A stretch of 64,000 nt of DNA from Chryseobacterium sp. FH2 (GTDB taxonomy: Bacteria; Bacteroidota; Bacteroidia; Flavobacteriales; Weeksellaceae), in the NCBI RefSeq assembly GCF_001045455.1, contig NZ_LFNE01000003.1:124001-188000 (forward strand), read 5' to 3'. The notes beneath the pieces were generated by a model. That model was not told the origin of the DNA. It saw nothing but the letters and a program-made list of their open reading frames with translations, and made no database searches. A program made the translations under genes and the position numbers. Of the stretch, positions 62,283 through 64,000 are shown in pieces; the first letter of the stretch is position 1, and every line of letters begins with the position of its first letter.

Positions 62283-63698
62283 ATGAAAAACAATTTATTG
62301 ATTTTTACGTTTGGTTTTTTTATACTTCCAACTTTTAGTTGGGCACAATCGGCGCCGGCTTTTCGAGAACTTTTAGACAGTGCGATGGTTAGGGATTCTG
62401 ATCTCAAAATGCAACTCACCCAAAACAAATTAACCGATCTTGACGAACATAAATTAAAAGACATCTTTCTTCCAACATTAGAAGTGAGCGGCCAGGCTGG
62501 ATATCTCAATGCCACAGCTCGTTTGACTTCCCCGGAGATCAATCTCACACCTTTTATCAGGATTCCGGAAGGAAGTTTTAATAATAATCTAAACGTTTCA
62601 GGTTTTTCAGGAATTGCCAAAGCAGATGCAAAAATGGTAGTATATTCCGGAGGAAAAGTAAAATATCTAAAAAAAGCCATCGAAGAAAAGAAAATTTCCG
62701 AAGATATTTTGCTTGAAAAAACAAAAGACGAAGTCGTAGCAAATGTTTCCAAAGCTTATGATCAGCTGGCTTTAATTCATCAATCCAAAAGAGTATTGGA
62801 TGAAAGCAAAAAAAGATTGGATATCAACCGAAAAACGGCAGATAAAGCTTTAGGGTATGGGCTAATCACTCCTTATGATCATAAGAAAATTGAATTGGCC
62901 CAAGCAACTTTACATGCAAAAGTTGTGGAATATGAAGGCAAAAAAGAACTGCTTCTGACCCAGCTTTATGTTCTGACGGGAATCAGTAAAGAAAGGTTGA
63001 GAATGATAGAACCTGTTTTAGAGCCTGTTGAATTATTATCTCCAGAAAAAGGAATCGAACAGAGAGCGGAAATTCGGGCCTTAGAGCACGGAATTGTTGC
63101 TGCTGATTATAAAATAAAAGCGGAAAAAACCTGGATGATTCCAAAAGTTCAGTTGATGGTATCTGCTTATTATATAGGATTGTATGGAAGCAGAATTAAA
63201 ACTTCTGAAAATATAATCCCTGCCATTCCTGAAATTGGATATGGCGGTGCAAAGCTGGATTGGAGGCCAACTAATATTAATATTCTTCCTTTGATTACAG
63301 CCGGGGTGGGATTCAAATGGGAAATCTTTGACGGAAATGAAGGGAAGCATGCCGAAGAAACTGCTAAAATAGGAAAAGAAATTCTTCAAAACCAGAAAGA
63401 AGATGCCTTAAAAAAACTGACTTTAAATTTAGCGAACAATCAAACCAATTATGATATCGCCAATGCCCAGATTGCATTAAAGGCAAAGGAAAAAGAACTG
63501 GCAAAAAATGCTTTGATCCAGGCTGAAAAAGAATTCAGATACGGAATGAGCAAGTCTTCACAGCTTATTGATGCCGAAAATGATTTGGAAATTGCCGAGC
63601 TGGAATATCAAAACACGATTTTCAACCAAAGAAGAGCGGGAATAGAACTGATGAGATCTACCCAGGAATTGGATATTGCTAAACTTTATCAACCTTAA
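62283..63698 (+). CDS. TolC-family outer-membrane efflux protein
   Basis: 471 aa. Signal peptide about 1-22 (FSWAQS). Two structural repeats of coiled-coil helices are seen (about 30-230 and 250-460), e.g. AYDQLALIHQSKRVLDESKKRL with KKIELAQATLHAKVVEYEGKKELLL, and later AEKEFRYGMSKSSQLIDAENDLEIAELEYQ, a TolC/OEP hallmark. It makes the outer-membrane tunnel of a tripartite pump. The next gene, an HlyD-type adaptor, begins 10 nt after the stop. Confidence 0.92.
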   Translation: MKNNLLIFTFGFFILPTFSWAQSAPAFRELLDSAMVRDSDLKMQLTQNKLTDLDEHKLKDIFLPTLEVSGQAGYLNATARLTSPEINLTPFIRIPEGSFNNNLNVSGFSGIAKADAKMVVYSGGKVKYLKKAIEEKKISEDILLEKTKDEVVANVSKAYDQLALIHQSKRVLDESKKRLDINRKTADKALGYGLITPYDHKKIELAQATLHAKVVEYEGKKELLLTQLYVLTGISKERLRMIEPVLEPVELLSPEKGIEQRAEIRALEHGIVAADYKIKAEKTWMIPKVQLMVSAYYIGLYGSRIKTSENIIPAIPEIGYGGAKLDWRPTNINILPLITAGVGFKWEIFDGNEGKHAEETAKIGKEILQNQKEDALKKLTLNLANNQTNYDIANAQIALKAKEKELAKNALIQAEKEFRYGMSKSSQLIDAENDLEIAELEYQNTIFNQRRAGIELMRSTQELDIAKLYQP

Positions 63699-63707
63699 AA
63701 AATTAAA

Positions 63708-64000
63708 ATGATGCCAAAAAAACTCTCCCTACTATTTGCCGGACTGTTGTTATTGGGAAGCTGTGACAAAAAGAATGAAAAACTCAATGATTCTGAAGGG
63801 AAAACAAAAAAAGATGTTGTTTCTTTTGCTCCAAAAGTGACCGGAAGAATTTTAAAAATATATGTTACTGAAGGTCAAACCGTGAAAAAAGGCGATACAT
63901 TGGCTTTGCTTGATGTTCCGGAAGTTTCTGCCAAAATTGCACAGGCTCAAGGGGCTGTAAGTGCTGCCACAGCTCAGGAACAAATGGCGAAAAACGGAGC
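63708..64000 (+). CDS. HlyD/EmrA-type membrane fusion protein (partial, cut by window end)
   Basis: ATG at 63708 (another at 63711). Lipobox LLLGSC (Cys around residue 18) followed by a charged linker and the biotinyl-lipoyl-like domain: FAPKVTGRILKIYVTEGQTVKKGDTLALLDVPE, then the start of the coiled coil (AKIAQAQGAVSAATAQEQ). It links the TolC-like channel to an inner-membrane pump, probably an ABC exporter or similar encoded just outside the window. About 97 codons are visible. Confidence 0.88.
   Translation, partial: MMPKKLSLLFAGLLLLGSCDKKNEKLNDSEGKTKKDVVSFAPKVTGRILKIYVTEGQTVKKGDTLALLDVPEVSAKIAQAQGAVSAATAQEQMAKNG

Noticed and set aside
1..64000. CRISPR array
   Set aside because: No regularly spaced direct repeats of 23-40 nt and no cas genes were seen.

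Overview
The window is a stretch of chromosome from a Bacteroidetes bacterium, most likely a flavobacterium of the Chryseobacterium type. The evidence is AT-rich DNA, SusC/SusD and DUF6377-type proteins, a GldA-like ATPase, a type IX secretion tail on an amylase, and many promoters with the Bacteroidetes -7 box TAnnTTTG. The genus is an inference from protein style, not from a database search.

Layout. 0-3.4 kb: end of a phosphate transporter operon (pstA, pstB), then a TonB receptor cut off and joined to the tail of a PQQ-type sorbosone dehydrogenase. 3.6-9.1 kb: small proteins, a flavin reductase, four regulators (Crp/Fnr, MarR, Lrp, plus a universal stress protein) and a DHA2 exporter. 9.2-10.3 kb: an internally deleted metallophosphoesterase and a DUF2652 gene whose start codon lies in a perfect 26-nt inverted repeat. 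10.4-15.8 kb: a GH3 beta-glucosidase and the metNIQ methionine importer, preceded by a short Cys/Met-containing leader ORF, a terminator-like hairpin and an operator-like palindrome. 16-27.8 kb: housekeeping genes (topB, thioesterase, S9 peptidase, deoxyinosine glycosylase, lpdA, patatin, GldA-like ATPase). 27.8-31.9 kb: a large non-coding gap, a Tet(X)-like monooxygenase with its AraC regulator, and two small secreted proteins. 32.1-46.8 kb: a complete starch utilisation locus. 46.9-49.4 kb: two unknown genes and a set of broken toxin/immunity-like and recombinase fragments next to tRNA-Arg. 49.5-64 kb: a binding lipoprotein, mtgA, a SpecRecomb membrane protein, DUF721, recF, a UbiA-like protein, a giant alpha-2-macroglobulin followed by ecotin, and the start of a TolC/HlyD efflux operon.

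How genes work together. In the starch locus a T9SS-secreted amylase and a GH13 lipoprotein cut starch outside, SusE/F-like and SusD lipoproteins bind it, SusC imports the oligosaccharides, periplasmic GH97 trims them to glucose, and a DUF6377 membrane regulator probably senses the sugar. metN-metI-metQ form one transporter, apparently controlled both at initiation and by attenuation. The alpha-2-macroglobulin and ecotin genes form a two-part protease-inhibitor cassette. Several loci (2.5 kb, 9.3 kb, 24.9 kb, 28.4 kb, 48-49.4 kb) show gene decay by deletion or frameshift.
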